Shown here in pieces: positions 47,201 to 52,928 of a stretch of 64,000 nucleotides of DNA (the first letter of the stretch is position 1; each line of letters begins with the position of its first letter). Below the pieces are notes generated by a model, which was not told the origin of the DNA, searched no databases, and saw only the letters and a program-made list of their open reading frames with translations. Source of the DNA: Pyrrhosoma nymphula (lineage: Eukaryota > Arthropoda > Insecta > Odonata > Coenagrionidae); NCBI GenBank assembly GCA_963573305.1, contig OY754327.1, positions 141,152,855-141,216,854 of the forward strand, read 5' to 3'. A program made the translations under genes and the position numbers.

Positions 47201-48347
47201 GAATCAAAGATTTTAAAAATTGTTATTAAATTAAGCCATCAATGTGGGGAGTTACAACCCCCAAACCCTCCCCTGGATACGTCTATGGCCACAAGTGAAT
47301 TGCAAAACCTGCTGAATTCATATTCATTTAAAATGAGAACTGGGAATTGATGAATTCCTCTCGGGCTTCCCACCGGGTTAGGTTCTCGATGTTTGCCAAC
47401 GTTTCAACAGGAGACTTTCCTGTCGAAACATCAGCCAACATGGAGAACCTAACCCAGTGGGAAGCCTTAAAAGTATTCATCAGCGTCATTTACCAGGAAA
47501 GCTTGAGAACTGAGAATATCACTTTTCCAATTTCTTTGTGAGAGTTGTTATTTGTGTTGCTGTGAAATATTATTGTAACAGCTTCATACTTCATGTGATA
47601 TTTCTCCATGATCATTAAAGAAGGAATTGATTTTCCCCTGTGTGGCTTAAGACTACATAAGAAAATGTCACTTCCTCTTCACACCTTAAATTTGATGTAA
47701 GATGCCTGAATATTAGCAAAAATTTAAGTTAAAGACAATTTTTAATTTAAAAAGTATCATTTAATTTTCAAATAGTTTAAAAGCCAATTGAAAGGTCATT
47801 AAGAAGATATGCGTGTTTGTATGTGTCTCAGAATTCTGGTAGTTTATACAAAATTCTGCCTCTTTAAAGCATTCCTCCTATTAATTTTTCATGTCAGTAA
47901 ATACAAAACAGTTCTTTTACACTTCTAGTGGTTTATAGGATACTATTTTCATTGTGATATTGGCTTAAGGTCTCAATCTTTATACCTTACATTTCCGTAG
48001 TCGACTTTAATATTGGAAGCAAAGGAAGCGATGTTTTCTTTGTGGATGAGTGTCCTCTATGTTTAGAGTGGCTATAATTCTTTATGTTGCTTTTTTTATC
48101 AGGTGGTCCTGACAGGAGTGGCTGGAACTCAGGTTCTGGTTTTAGCCAAGGTTTCAGAGGCTCGAGAGGATTTGGTGGGGCAGATGGTGGTGGTAGAAGG
48201 GGATGGAGACCAGGTGGAGGGGGATACAGGGGTAGGTCAGGTGGATATGGTGGGGGGGGTGGATATGGGGGAGGTGGGGGGGGTGGATATGGGGGATGGG
48301 GCCGTGGCAGTCAGTACAACCAAGGAAATGGTGGGCCACCCTATTAA
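11134..48347 (+). CDS. mle: maleless/DHX9-type ATP-dependent RNA helicase (17 exons, 5' part outside window)
   Basis: This is a DEAH/DExH (SF2) RNA helicase orthologous to Drosophila MLE and vertebrate DHX9. The family unwinds dsRNA and RNA:DNA hybrids in the nucleus; in Drosophila MLE remodels roX RNA for dosage compensation. Joining 17 exons gives 966 codons plus TAA with every phase matching. In the joined partial protein: PWSPPQ-NWNPW segment near residue 31; motif I GNTGCGKTT at 111; Ia TQPRR at 143; II DEIH at 211; III SAT at 243; IV FLPGW at 357; V STNIAETSIT at 413; VI QRKGRAGR at 461; then the HA2/OB region and a Gly-rich RGG-like tail. All introns are GT-AG. No frameshift or premature stop was seen. 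The dsRNA-binding domains expected upstream (family total about 1250-1300 residues) are missing, so the protein is partial at its N terminus. Introns 2, 5 and 7 are swollen by transposons. Confidence 0.96.
11820..12017 (+). CDS. mle: mle exon b (helicase motif I)
   Basis: 66 codons, phase 0 to 0, acceptor TTGCTTTCAG, donor CAG/GTAACT. It holds the helicase lead-in (ELPVYNAMRTIMEAI) and the Walker A motif GNTGCGKTTQ at its end, which binds ATP phosphate. The ATG at 11826 is internal, since the preceding GCC ACA codons continue the family alignment. Confidence 0.95.
12388..12840. mobile_element. Solo-LTR-like unit 2 in mle intron 2
   Basis: A 453-bp unit beginning TGTAACC and ending CGTTACA, flanked by the direct repeat ATGT (12384-12387 and 12841-12844). 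TG...CA ends, an inverted TGTAAC/GTTACA terminus and a 4-bp duplication fit a Ty3/gypsy solo LTR. The middle is C/T-rich on this strand. Open frames here have pyrimidine-driven composition and are not genes. Confidence 0.55.
13433..14978 (-). mobile_element. Tigger-type element 2 with transposase remnant
   Basis: Ends CAGTAAAACCTCTCTTTTAC (13433) and, reversed from 14978, CAGTAAAACCCCGCTTTCAT; TA follows the right end and TG precedes the left, a probable mutated TA. Subterminal GGGAAAATGTAAAT repeats match the element at 15437. Minus-strand protein fragments confirm Tigger: LSFEEK, RVSLTEELDVPGSTWNTN, KRRKFIKYCKYDELEEIL, then NVDETGLFF and GAKLSKGRLTVLLGANPDGS. The DETGLFF segment carries a DDE catalytic Asp. 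The region between HTH and DDE is deleted. Confidence 0.75.
15437..18037. mobile_element. Tigger-type element 3, nonautonomous
   Basis: Ends CAGTGAAACCTCGTATTTGC (15437) and, reversed from 18037, CAGTAAAACCCCAAAATTAC, both bordered by TA. Subterminal 'CCCGCAATTTACAC' motifs are shared with the element at 13433. I saw no transposase frame. A 487-bp hAT element (16589-17075) sits inside, so it is younger. Confidence 0.6.
16589..17075. mobile_element. hAT MITE (CAGTGGCGGATAC ends)
   Basis: A 487-bp element with ends CAGTGGCGGATACA and the reverse complement TGTATCCGCCACTG. It is flanked by a perfect 8-bp duplication TTATAGTG (16581-16588 and 17076-17083), the hAT signature. No transposase is encoded; the frames inside are not similar to any family I know. 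Confidence 0.88.
18187..18450 (+). repeat. Dispersed repeat, copy 1 (about 265 bp)
   Basis: Shares an ordered set of blocks with 52664-52928: CATTACCC-CTTGACCTGAGT, CAGGA-, TTGGAG-GACC, a central TTTTTGTAC-like stretch and a closing GATTGATGCATGTAACATT. The two copies are diverged but collinear, so they belong to one interspersed family. Confidence 0.5.
18774..18987 (+). CDS. mle: mle exon c (motif Ia)
   Basis: 71 codons plus one base, acceptor CTTGTTGCAG, donor GTTG/GTAAGA. It encodes ILDDYIQSGQGASCNIVV, motif Ia TQPRRISAVSVAERVA and GYSVRFES, all strongly conserved with MLE and DHX9. It follows a 6.8-kb intron packed with repeats. Confidence 0.96.
19332..19571 (+). CDS. mle: mle exon d (DEIH and SAT motifs)
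   Basis: Starts by completing a split Gly codon (phase 1) after a CCCAACTTAG acceptor; donor CAAG/GTAATC. It contains motif II DEIH in VVVDEIHERDVNSDF, the ATP-hydrolysis Walker B, and motif III SAT in VLMSATIDTT, which couples hydrolysis to unwinding. Confidence 0.96.
19917..20119 (+). CDS. mle: mle exon e (charged loop)
   Basis: Completes a split Glu codon and ends in phase 0; acceptor TTTTTTCAG, donor GTG/GTAAGT. It encodes YFLEDCVQLVKF, then a Lys/Glu-rich variable loop (DTRKKKREKDEEG) and KNAMKGLSEKEVSFELIV. The loop is expected at this point between the two RecA domains. A 12.7-kb intron follows. Confidence 0.94.
20818..22346 (-). pseudogene. Tigger transposase, central and C-terminal part
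   Basis: Minus-strand segments in order: STIIINRNKIRSGHCDKK, KYPELESFLLKWCKQARSSN (CENP-B-type HTH), FHASNGWIDGLKNRHGL, DDIYYADETGLFF with the first catalytic Asp, GGKLSKERLTVLLCCNDSGT, then HLEPLDQGIIRCFKHKYRRL and HFVKYAWDSVNRKNI. A frameshift lies near 21960. Between VDHC (about 21655) and HLEPLDQG (21435) there are about 100 surplus bases rich in ACCCGA repeats. The tail ends in an acidic region near 20818. Inactive, but much of the sequence survives. Confidence 0.82.
23046..24148. mobile_element. pogo-like nonautonomous element E1
   Basis: Ends CCGTATAAACTCGTGTAAGA (23046) and, reversed from 24148, CCGTATAAACGCGTGTAAGA, with TA on both sides. GTGTAAGAGGCGCACC repeats stand near both ends. 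The frames inside do not match a transposase I recognise. An inverted copy lies at 25699-26778. CCGTAT ends and TA targets resemble the pogo element at 6708. Confidence 0.7.
24149..24176. repeat. TATATATTTGTTAC low-complexity repeats (also 23025-23045, 25644-25698)
   Basis: Short tandem copies of ATATATTTGTTACTA separate the E1, LTR-like and E2 units and also flank the whole block. They may be the original target or arise from local duplication. Confidence 0.5.
24180..25639. mobile_element. Solo-LTR-like unit 3
   Basis: A 1460-bp unit starting TGTAACGGTT and ending CCGCCACA, flanked by the direct repeat CTAT (24176-24179 and 25640-25643). It starts TGTAAC like the unit at 12388. It is GC-rich compared with its surroundings and contains no gag/pol frame. 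Both flanks are TATATATTTGTTAC repeats, which weakens the target-duplication argument. Confidence 0.42.
25699..26778. mobile_element. pogo-like nonautonomous element E2 (inverted relative to E1)
   Basis: Reverse-complement copy of E1, with ends CCGTATAAACGCGTGTAAGA (25699) and, reversed from 26778, CTGTATAAACTCGTGTAAGA, bordered by TA. Long internal blocks (around CTGCCAGGAGCATGC, GGTAAGTATTCACTTGGATC) are shared with few differences. One terminal base has mutated (CCG to CTG). Confidence 0.7.
27698..28830 (+). pseudogene. piggyBac transposase pseudogene B
   Basis: Starts MDSGEESVLTSSDSEVMDIE, an acidic Ser/Glu-rich N terminus, then FFNDEIVDFITWETNHFASN and WRAVTSSEIRIF. The DDE domain follows: HPKAKLNKIWPIYHKLEEKF, VTINESLLLYKGKF, SRTGYVWSTTIYTGKRT, then MTDSFYTSPDLADLLASHST, DLYGTLRKGIPALF. 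VTINESL stands where the family has a catalytic Asp (IDESL), so this residue is changed to Asn. Several stops and frameshifts are present, and the Cys-rich C-terminal domain is missing. Confidence 0.82.
29154..29303 (-). pseudogene. Tigger transposase, N-terminal HTH fragment
   Basis: Reads KRVVRQITTAEKMKILEEVD, RNPRIKLVELVRRLNIPAST: the N-terminal psq/CENP-B-type helix-turn-helix that binds transposon ends. At TTAA 29150-29153 the frame runs into a piggyBac end. Removing 22351-29149 and one TTAA joins ...PASTL to STIIINRNKI... in frame, as expected for an uninterrupted Tigger protein. Confidence 0.85.
29690..31405. repeat. Foldback structure with internal piggyBac fragment C
   Basis: The block GGCGCTACTAGTACTCAACT...GAGGTGGCTCTGCATGC at 29730-29820 is inverted at 31265-31350, and the similarity continues to TTTAACCTTG on the inner side (29880 and about 31215). 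A third partial copy of the outer sequence (GTGTAATGGGAGATC...CATTCAGCAGCGTTGGA) stands at 29889-29957. The right arm abuts the Tigger end. It is a rearranged inverted repeat inserted into the Tigger terminus. Confidence 0.6.
30465..31020 (-). pseudogene. piggyBac transposase C-terminal fragment C
   Basis: Minus-strand segments: IGGTD-MDQNISYNMIGFRSK, INAWILDKKAGSKMSQLELR, REIVEKFLTRY and a final CVKCSVGLCIECFIEFHTK before TAA at 30465-30467. This is the family's 'GGVDRMDQ' segment, the 'NAW' helix and the Cys-rich zinc-binding tail that recognises piggyBac ends. Two frameshifts and stops break it. The N-terminal half is absent. Confidence 0.7.
32844..32958 (+). CDS. mle: mle exon f (motif IV)
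   Basis: 38 codons plus one base, acceptor TTCCTCTTCAG, donor TTCG/GTAAGT. It encodes ELFKYVKSLEIPGAILVFLP followed by GWNLIF, the family motif IV region at the start of RecA domain 2. It lies just after the large repeat-filled intron 5. Confidence 0.95.
33143..33278. repeat. Spacerless palindrome made of a tRNA-Ala-like half
   Basis: Bases 33143-33210 and 33211-33278 are reverse complements with about three mismatches and no spacer. The right half reads TTTTGCAAAATCGAGGGATC then CCGGGTTCGAATCC, the anticodon loop (UGC, Ala), anticodon stem and T arm of a tRNA. The centre of symmetry falls in the anticodon loop. It lies in mle intron 6. Confidence 0.7.
34359..34453 (+). CDS. mle: mle exon g
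   Basis: Completes a split Gly codon and ends in phase 0; acceptor ATCTTTCAG, donor AAG/GTAATT. It encodes IIIPLHSQLPREDQRRVFES, the family 'LHSQIPREEQRKVF' segment that shapes the RNA path in RecA domain 2. MLE and DHX9 have YQILPLHSQ where this copy has AFIIIPLHSQ. Confidence 0.94.
34474..34560 (+). repeat. Isolated CAGGGTG-type terminus
   Basis: TTCAGGGTGTCCGTTAACCTGGAA followed by CTGGAAAACTCAGGGAATTT resembles the left end of the element at 9342. A matching right end was not found within intron 7, so it is a fragment. A second unrelated-looking end, GTAAGTCCTCGACTTAAGCG near 34783, recalls the sequence near 7790 (GAGTTACGTAAGCCTCGACT). Confidence 0.3.
37054..39000 (-). pseudogene. piggyBac transposase D, two frameshifts, probable intron
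   Basis: Exon 1 (about 38998-38939) reads MKRSNSPQPSTSRQRSISPE and ends HL plus a GTAATT donor. Exon 2 starts after a TTCCAGAG acceptor at about 38833 with GDSQKKRGHKAAPAGITEGE, an acidic Pro/Ser-rich region, then NPIDYFRLFFSDEYFQLVIQ. The DDE domain includes LCIDESMVLWRGRLG with a catalytic Asp, LFMDNYYNDVNLARELLSNE and MGGIDRVDQLMAYY. The C terminus is a zinc-binding RCRQCSKQ...YCPDCPEE...CLEKCFQDFHR. One frameshift lies near 37862 (after VYTGKG) and one near 37393. Otherwise it is full length. Confidence 0.87.
39065..39148 (-). repeat. tRNA-like sequence in piggyBac D
   Basis: On the minus strand an A-box-like TGGTGGCCTAGTGGGTATAA, a loop CTAATGA (Ile-like AAT position) and a B-box-like GGGTTCGAAC are spaced as in a tRNA. 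Stems are imperfect. It is probably a degenerate SINE head inserted upstream of the transposase start. Confidence 0.4.
39956..40168 (+). CDS. mle: mle exon h (motifs V and VI)
   Basis: 71 codons, phase 0 to 0, acceptor ATCTTTTAG, donor AGA/GTAAGT. It encodes motif V STNIAETSIT and motif VI QRKGRAGRVRPG with its arginine finger, plus LFTSHNNMTNYATVWASR. It follows intron 7, which carries the hAT/piggyBac nest. Confidence 0.97.
40978..41152 (+). CDS. mle: mle exon i (winged-helix/HA2 start)
   Basis: 58 codons plus one base, acceptor TACTACCAG, donor AGAG/GTATGT. It encodes TRFERLDEHMIPEMFRTPLH and KLLRLGSIGQFLSKAIEPPP, the conserved winged-helix region after motif VI. Confidence 0.96.
41979..42155 (+). 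CDS. mle: mle exon j (HA2 domain)
   Basis: Completes a split Glu codon and ends one base into the next codon; acceptor TTATTTTAG, donor ACTG/GTAAGT. It encodes CLDANDELTPLGKILARLPI and EPRLGKMIILGSMFFIGDAL, the helicase-associated (HA2) domain. Confidence 0.96.
42785..42848 (+). repeat. Dispersed repeat shared with 1918-1975
   Basis: CTAACACCCCCTGCCACACA and the following GTGACAGCTTGCAGGGTAG match, with changes, 1918-1975. The two copies are 41 kb apart in non-coding DNA. Confidence 0.45.
43440..43830 (+). repeat. Minisatellite, about 80-bp unit, 4-5 copies
   Basis: Successive units contain TACAACTTTAACCACACTAC, CACCCTCCTCCAATCACC and GGGATTTTTTT, repeated at roughly 80-85 bp. Units differ by substitutions and by length of the T run. 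It lies in mle intron 10. Flanking CT-rich DNA to about 44300 gives spurious open frames. Confidence 0.8.
44541..44731 (+). CDS. mle: mle exon k
   Basis: Completes a split Gly codon, phase 0 at the end; acceptor TTCATTTAACAG, donor AAG/GTGGGT. It encodes GIDQRRLGHQQKSFAGNRHS and DHVAMLNAFQKWNRMK. The IDQRRL start matches Drosophila MLE (DIGQRRL) better than vertebrate DHX9, which supports an arthropod source. Confidence 0.94.
44850..45011 (+). CDS. mle: mle exon l
   Basis: 54 codons, phase 0 to 0, acceptor CATGTATAG, donor AAAG/GTGTGT. It encodes DQLKDLLLQAGFPEETMIPG and LDMVIALMCMGLYPNVCYHK ending EKRK, the OB-fold lead-in. It is bounded by the two shortest introns, 118 and 110 bp. Confidence 0.95.
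45122..45226 (+). CDS. mle: mle exon m (OB fold)
   Basis: 35 codons, phase 0 to 0, acceptor ATTAATTCCAG, donor AAG/GTATGT. It encodes VLTVEAKEALIHKTSVNCSN and FPFFVFGEK, the conserved OB-fold core that binds RNA in MLE/DHX9. Confidence 0.95.
45597..45892. mobile_element. piggyBac-like MITE in mle intron 13
   Basis: A 296-bp element with ends CCCTTTAACTGCTCCC and, reversed from 45892, CCCTTTAACTGCACAA, flanked by TTAA on both sides (45593-45596 and 45893-45896). A subterminal motif ACTGCTCCC-T-GTCTAT is present twice near the left end. No coding potential. Confidence 0.82.
46011..46126 (+). CDS. mle: mle exon n (OB fold end)
   Basis: 38 codons plus two bases, acceptor TTATTTCTCAG, donor AACTG/GTAAGC. 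It encodes IRTRAVSCKQTTMVTPIHLL, LFGSRKVDYVDNMVRLDNW. The Trp codon is split across the following 298-bp intron. Confidence 0.95.
46425..46640 (+). CDS. mle: mle exon o
   Basis: Completes the split Trp codon and ends two bases into a Gly codon; acceptor CTTATAAAG, donor CGAGG/GTAAAG. It encodes INLDIKPQLAAAILALRPAM and EVIRELCSMEAGREGME, then begins the glycine/arginine-rich tail (SRGGFRG). Confidence 0.92.
46860..46933 (+). CDS. mle: mle exon p
   Basis: Completes a Gly codon and ends one base into another; acceptor TTTTCTCTTCAG, donor CTCAG/GTTAGT. It encodes GRFMHSDGPPPPKISRGSWS, matching the family's DG-PPPK segment that starts the disordered tail. Confidence 0.9.
47046..47287. mobile_element. 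hAT-like MITE in mle intron 16
   Basis: A 242-bp element starting CATAGGCATATCTAGAAG and ending, reversed, CATAGACGTATCCAGGGG, flanked by a perfect 8-bp duplication GCCACAAG (47038-47045 and 47288-47295). It starts CATAG instead of the common CAGNG, but the duplication is exact. Non-coding. Confidence 0.82.
47364..47466. repeat. Short palindrome (foldback)
   Basis: GGCTTCCCACCGGGTTAGGT at the left is inverted as ACCTAACCCAGTGGGAAGCC at the right, with an inner pair around GTTTCAACAGGA and TCCTGTCGAAAC. Arms are about 50 bases with few mismatches. It lies in mle intron 16. Confidence 0.7.
48103..48347 (+). CDS. mle: mle terminal exon (Gly-rich RGG tail)
   Basis: Completes a split Gly codon after a CTTTTTTTATCAG acceptor and runs to TAA at 48345-48347. 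It encodes about 80 residues dominated by G, R, Y, S and W, with runs such as GGYGGGGGYGG. MLE and DHX9 end in the same kind of glycine-rich RNA-binding and localisation tail. Long G runs make this exon prone to sequencing indels, but the frame is open to the stop. Confidence 0.94.
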
Positions 48348-48492
48348 TTTATAATCTTATTGATTCCTTGACGAAGAAGTGCATATTTCTCATATTTAAA
48401 ACATATTCCATTATTTTGTACTCATTGACACTCAGTGTATTATTTGTTACTTTTCTGTCCTACGTTTTTAGTATTCTATGTCTAACTAAAGT

Positions 48493-48498
48493 AATAAA
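48493..48498 (+). terminator. mle: mle poly(A) signal
   Basis: A canonical AATAAA lies about 145 bases after the stop codon. The next 20-30 bases would hold the cleavage site, giving a 3' UTR of roughly 165-175 bases. No closer signal was seen. Confidence 0.7.
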
Positions 48499-49239
48499 TT
48501 TAAAAAAGACTTAAAGCAGTCCGTCACTTTTTATGAATAGCAATGATGTATGTTGCAAAACCTTAGTCATTGGTCAGAGTAAGCTAGTGCCTGAATTGTA
48601 TTCCACAGGTTTGTCACTTCTGTGAATTGGTTAAATGAAGGGTTTTGAGTGGTGGTGAGATTGATTTGTAAAAAAGTCTTCATTTTCAGCAATGTCTTTG
48701 GTGTTACAAGCATTTCAAATGTGTAGTTATAGTGGCCTTGTGGTTTGTCGGTGAAAATAAGATTTGGATATATTTAATTCAACTACATATTATTATTGGG
48801 GTAATCTACTGGTAAAGGTTTTTTTTTGGAAGAGAGTAAAAATCCACTAGATTTTTGCAGGTGCAGGCCCCTTTCCCTTTACACAAATTCTTTCTTCATC
48901 TAAGCACATGTCCTACCTCTTTTCATCCCATCCATGATGCCTATTCTCTTTCTTTCTCATCCTCGCTTACCCAACATCCTCCTTTCCATCAAGGCCGTCA
49001 GCATCCCTTCCACCTTCATCACCTGTTCCACCCACCTACTCTCCCCCCTCCCAATCTTCTCTTAACAGTTTTCTCTCCTTGCCCACAATATCAAGCTCTT
49101 CCTCATTCATCTTCCTTTCTGTCCACCAGTCTTTCTCCATTTCCTCCACACCAACATCTCAAATGCCTGCAACAATAATGCCACAATCCATATCAAAATG
49201 TTTACCAATCATTTCTTAACATCCTTACACTAGATCCCC

Positions 49240-49335
49240 ATCTTGAGCTCCCTCCTATTGGTGGATGGGTAACATCCTCGCCTGCTAACCCGAAGGTTGC
49301 AGGTTTGAGTCCTGTCTGGGTGGGTTTTCTCCACT
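49240..49335 (+). repeat. tRNA-derived SINE head
   Basis: GGTGGATGGGTAACATCCTC (A-box-like), a CTGCTAA loop (Ser GCT-like) and GGTTTGAGTCC (B-box-like) are arranged as in a tRNA, followed by TTCTCC. The acceptor stem does not close. It leads directly into a palindrome at 49384. Confidence 0.5.
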
Positions 49336-49383
49336 CTTGGTTTAACGTTTGAGGCTTCACTTATTGGAACAACGATATTAGAA

Positions 49384-49590
49384 ATAAAACATCGCTTTGT
49401 ACATTCCACACACAAACTTCATTGACTGGCCACACACACTTTATTTCGCCCATGGTTTCGACAAATAATTGTTGTCGTTGTAATAATTGTCGACCTTGAT
49501 AATGACAATTATTTGTTGAAACCATGGTTGATATAAAGTGTGTTTGGCCAGTCAGTAAAGTTTGTGTGTGGGATGTACAAAGTGACATTT
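49384..49590. repeat. Inverted repeat, arms about 95 bp
   Basis: Left arm 49384-49478 (CTTTGTACATTCCACACACA ... ATGGTTTCGACAAATAATTG) is inverted at about 49500-49585. A short CGTTGTAATAATTGTCGACC centre separates them. Arms differ by several substitutions. Confidence 0.7.
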
Positions 49591-50602
49591 ATTTCCAATT
49601 TTCCAATCATTTGCCCTCTCTTGCCATCCATTAACATTTTCTCATAAGCATATAGTGCACCCGCATCCCTCTCTTGTAGCTTTTGCATGTCCTCACATTG
49701 TCCTCCCCAACAGTTTTTCTTTGCCCTGATTGTTACTCTCAGGAGTTCATTATTTAATTATTTTTACTTCTTCCTGCGTTTTGGTGTTAACTTTTTTCCT
49801 CTTCCTTCTCTCCTCTTTTGTCCCAATCATTTCGGCCATTGGCTTCTAAATCTTTGTTTCCATTGATTTTATTGTTTTCTCGGATACACTTTTCATTCCT
49901 GTTTTTATACTCTCCTCTTTATCTTTCCTCAATTTCCATTTTCTTTTCTTAGCCTATTCTCCTATCCTTTAGCTCCAGGTATTCCCTCATTTTCATACCT
50001 TTCATTGCTAGGGGTTATGATGGTAGAGGGGACTTCATAGTCTCAATCTCACCCCAATAAAGCCAACTTATTATTGCTTCCATGAGCCTCTTAATCTCCT
50101 ACTTTTACAGCTTGTTTGAAAGCTCATGGCCATTGCACAGAAACCCTTTCTTGACCTCAATGAGTGTATTTCCTGCATGGGGATTTGTTTGAAAGTGACC
50201 ATTCTCCCTCAGGACTTCTCTCAGATTGCTTGAATTTGCTGTCGACCTCTGCTTTTGCTGTTTCCTTCTGCTTAGCTGTTTCTACGTTTCGCTTTTACGT
50301 TTTAGTCATTTATTATTTATAGTTTGGATAGGATTAGATTTTGAATAGCTAATAGTTATGTTTATCTTTTATTAATTAATAAATATTATATATTATTAAT
50401 AGATATCCTTTTCATTTTAGGTTAACGTTACATTCTTTTTTCACTAGTTTTTGCTTCATTTTTAACTTTGCTTGGATTATTTCAATTGGTTCTACAGTTA
50501 GTTTGATACGTAGGTATGTAATTTAAATTCTCTAATAACTTAGTGCATGATGTACTAATGTTTATGAAGAAGAAATTCCTTATAAAGGGTGTGGCGGAAT
50601 GA

Positions 50603-52110
50603 GTGGTCACTGCACCTGGCATTTCCCTACTCTCCTTGAAGAAAATTTCTCAGGAAGGAGATGCCTTTGCCAGTGGCTTACAAGCAGAATATGTGAGCCC
50701 AAGAAAGAAAAAAACACAGAAGAGCTCTAAATCTACTGTGGATGACTTTTACATGCAGGAAATGCAGAAGACGGTACACAATTTCCATACGGTAGAAAAG
50801 AGGAACCCAACAATTAGGTGCTCTGCTGCCTATTTTGAGAGAGCAAATAAGTTTTGATGACCATTCAAATTCTCTGTGTGTCCTGATGAAAATAGTGCAT
50901 TCAGGCAAGAGTATATATTTATCGCAGAATTGCATTAACTAATTAATTTCTTATTGCATACAAAAACTTCATTTTGCCTTCAGCGGCTGGGGTGTCCAAG
51001 GGGTAGCATGTTTGACTCTCAATCTGAGGGTTGCAGGTAAAATGCAAGTGAAAGCAAATATTTTCCTAATTTTGGAAAAAAAGATAGAATTAGGCAATGA
51101 GAATTTTCTACATGCTACTAAAACTACCCTGCTCCTCTGCTGAGAGGCAGAAGGCACTGATGGCAAATGTCAAGAAGATTGGTGTGGCTGCCACAGCTTC
51201 GGGGGAGAGTGAAATTTGTGGAATCGGCCATATTACTGCGATGCAGAAGGCAGTGAGAAACCATATTAGTCTCCCTGAAGATGCAGCCTTGAATCCACCC
51301 ATATGTGACGTGATGGGATTTCTCCAGGTAAAATTGCCTCCTAATCGGATCTCCAGGTGTGGGACTACTGGGAGGGGAACATCAGTAAGAGTGGACAACT
51401 GCTTAGGTGGAAAAAGATATCCAATAATAAAAGAGTGCTGACCGAAACGAATGATGTAAGATGGAAGAGAATGACGTAAGGAAAACTCTTAAGAGAAATA
51501 GCAGCTTCCTATTGTCCTCTTGGATGAGACATTTATTCATTTGTCGCACACTACCCCCTTCCAATGGGCCAGTGGTGATGGGCAAGGACTGAAGGCACCC
51601 ATTTCCAAAGGACTGGTTAATATTCCTCCATGTTGGTGAGTAGGTTTTTGCAAAAACCATTAATAGATTGATAATGAACTATACAAAGTGCAAATATGTA
51701 CTTATTATGAAATTAGAATGAACTAGTAACTAAAATGAATTGTTCTATTAAGTTGAAGAAATGACTTTCATCCCTGGAGCGTTACACATCTTGAGATCAG
51801 GCTTAAAAACGAGATTACCATGGTGAAATGAACCAGATGAATTACTTCAAATGATTGAGAAATCAGTTGATTCCCAACTTGCCCAGGACTCAGTGGTGTT
51901 GCCGGACAATGCACCATACCACAACATTCTCCATTAATGCATCCCAAGCAGAAAGAACACTGAGGAGGTGATGAAGGCGTTATTATACGAACAGGGAATT
52001 AACTACGAAAGCAGGGAGTCGAAGCTGGAACTTTTTGAAAAAATTAAGATGAATAAGGGTCCAGTGATGTATGAAGTGGACCAAATTTTAGCGGTGCTTG
52101 GATAAGAAGT
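50603..52110 (+). pseudogene. Tc1/mariner-like (DDE_3-type) transposase remnant
   Basis: Scattered + strand segments in family order: DDFYMQEMQKTVHNFHTVEK and RNPTIRCSAAYF (N-terminal helices), RWKKISNNKRVLTETNDV (about 51405-51460), a degraded 'DETYVH' region, VPISKGLVNIPP (about 51595), SVVLPDNAPYHN (about 51890), containing the second catalytic Asp, and EVMKALLYEQGINYESRESK to 52105. Stops and frameshifts are numerous. A tRNA-like SINE piece (50980-51045) interrupts it. Terminal repeats were not found. Confidence 0.55.
50978..51045 (+). repeat. tRNA-like SINE fragment inside the Tc1-like remnant
   Basis: GGTGTCCAAGGGGTAGCATG resembles an A box, followed by a CTCTCAA loop and GAGGGTTGCAGG. 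The B box is degenerate. It separates two parts of the transposase remnant. Confidence 0.35.
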
Positions 52111-52663
52111 GAAATGGAGTTCCATATGAGGAGGAAAAATAACTACTGAATCACTTTAAGTGATTTGGAGGACAGTAGCGATTGTGAGTCATGATGTATG
52201 ATTAATATTTTTATAAGTTTAATTTTAGTAATACATAGCAAATATTATTTTTCCGGAAATTCCATGTAAACATTACCTTGGCCATTGATTTAATGTCTTC
52301 GGCCAAATGGTAAGTTTACGGTTAAATTAGATAAACGCCGATAAATTGAGGGACGCGAATACGATATGCGGGAGCTAAATTCGCACGGAATGGAGTTCCT
52401 TCTAATTCCGATCGCGTGCGCCGGAGTAGATATTGTCGGAGCTGTCTGTATCTGGACGATACATGCTTGTATTCTTGACTATAAGAAACAGTTCATGGAG
52501 GTAAAGTTCCTTCGAAGATGAAAACTTTCCATCACAGAGAGCCAGCCTCTTGAACTAATAGTTGTTATTAGGGAAGTATATTGTTTTCAACTTCATTATT
52601 TAAATATCGCATGACGTACTTTTCACATTACTCTTTCGTTCTTTATCCCATTTGAAATATGGT

Positions 52664-52928
52664 CATTACCCACTTGACCTGAGTCACAGGATGAGGGAAA
52701 CTGGTTGGAGTGACCTGAAATTGGTTCGTTGCCACCCCATACTCGGTCGAGCGGATTTTGCTTTGCCCTATGACCTCCGGTATCGCATCATTTTTTGTAC
52801 ATCCAGCCCGAATTTTGATCCCTCTCAAAAATGAGCTATAATCGTAAAAAGCCACGAAAAACTAGTTTCTCGTAGCGGAATATCCAATTTGTAGGGTCAC
52901 TTCAAAGTGATTGCTGCATGTGACATTC
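52664..52928 (+). repeat. Dispersed repeat, copy 2 (about 265 bp)
   Basis: Collinear with 18187-18450: CATTACCCACTTGACCTGAG, GGTTGGAGTGACC, a central TTTTTTGTACATCC stretch and a closing GATTGCTGCATGTGACATT. The AT-rich element at 52928 begins directly at its end. Confidence 0.5.

Noticed and set aside
48103..48354. Alternative frames through the Gly-rich exon
   Set aside because: Phase from the upstream exon and the family tail select the frame ending at 48347.
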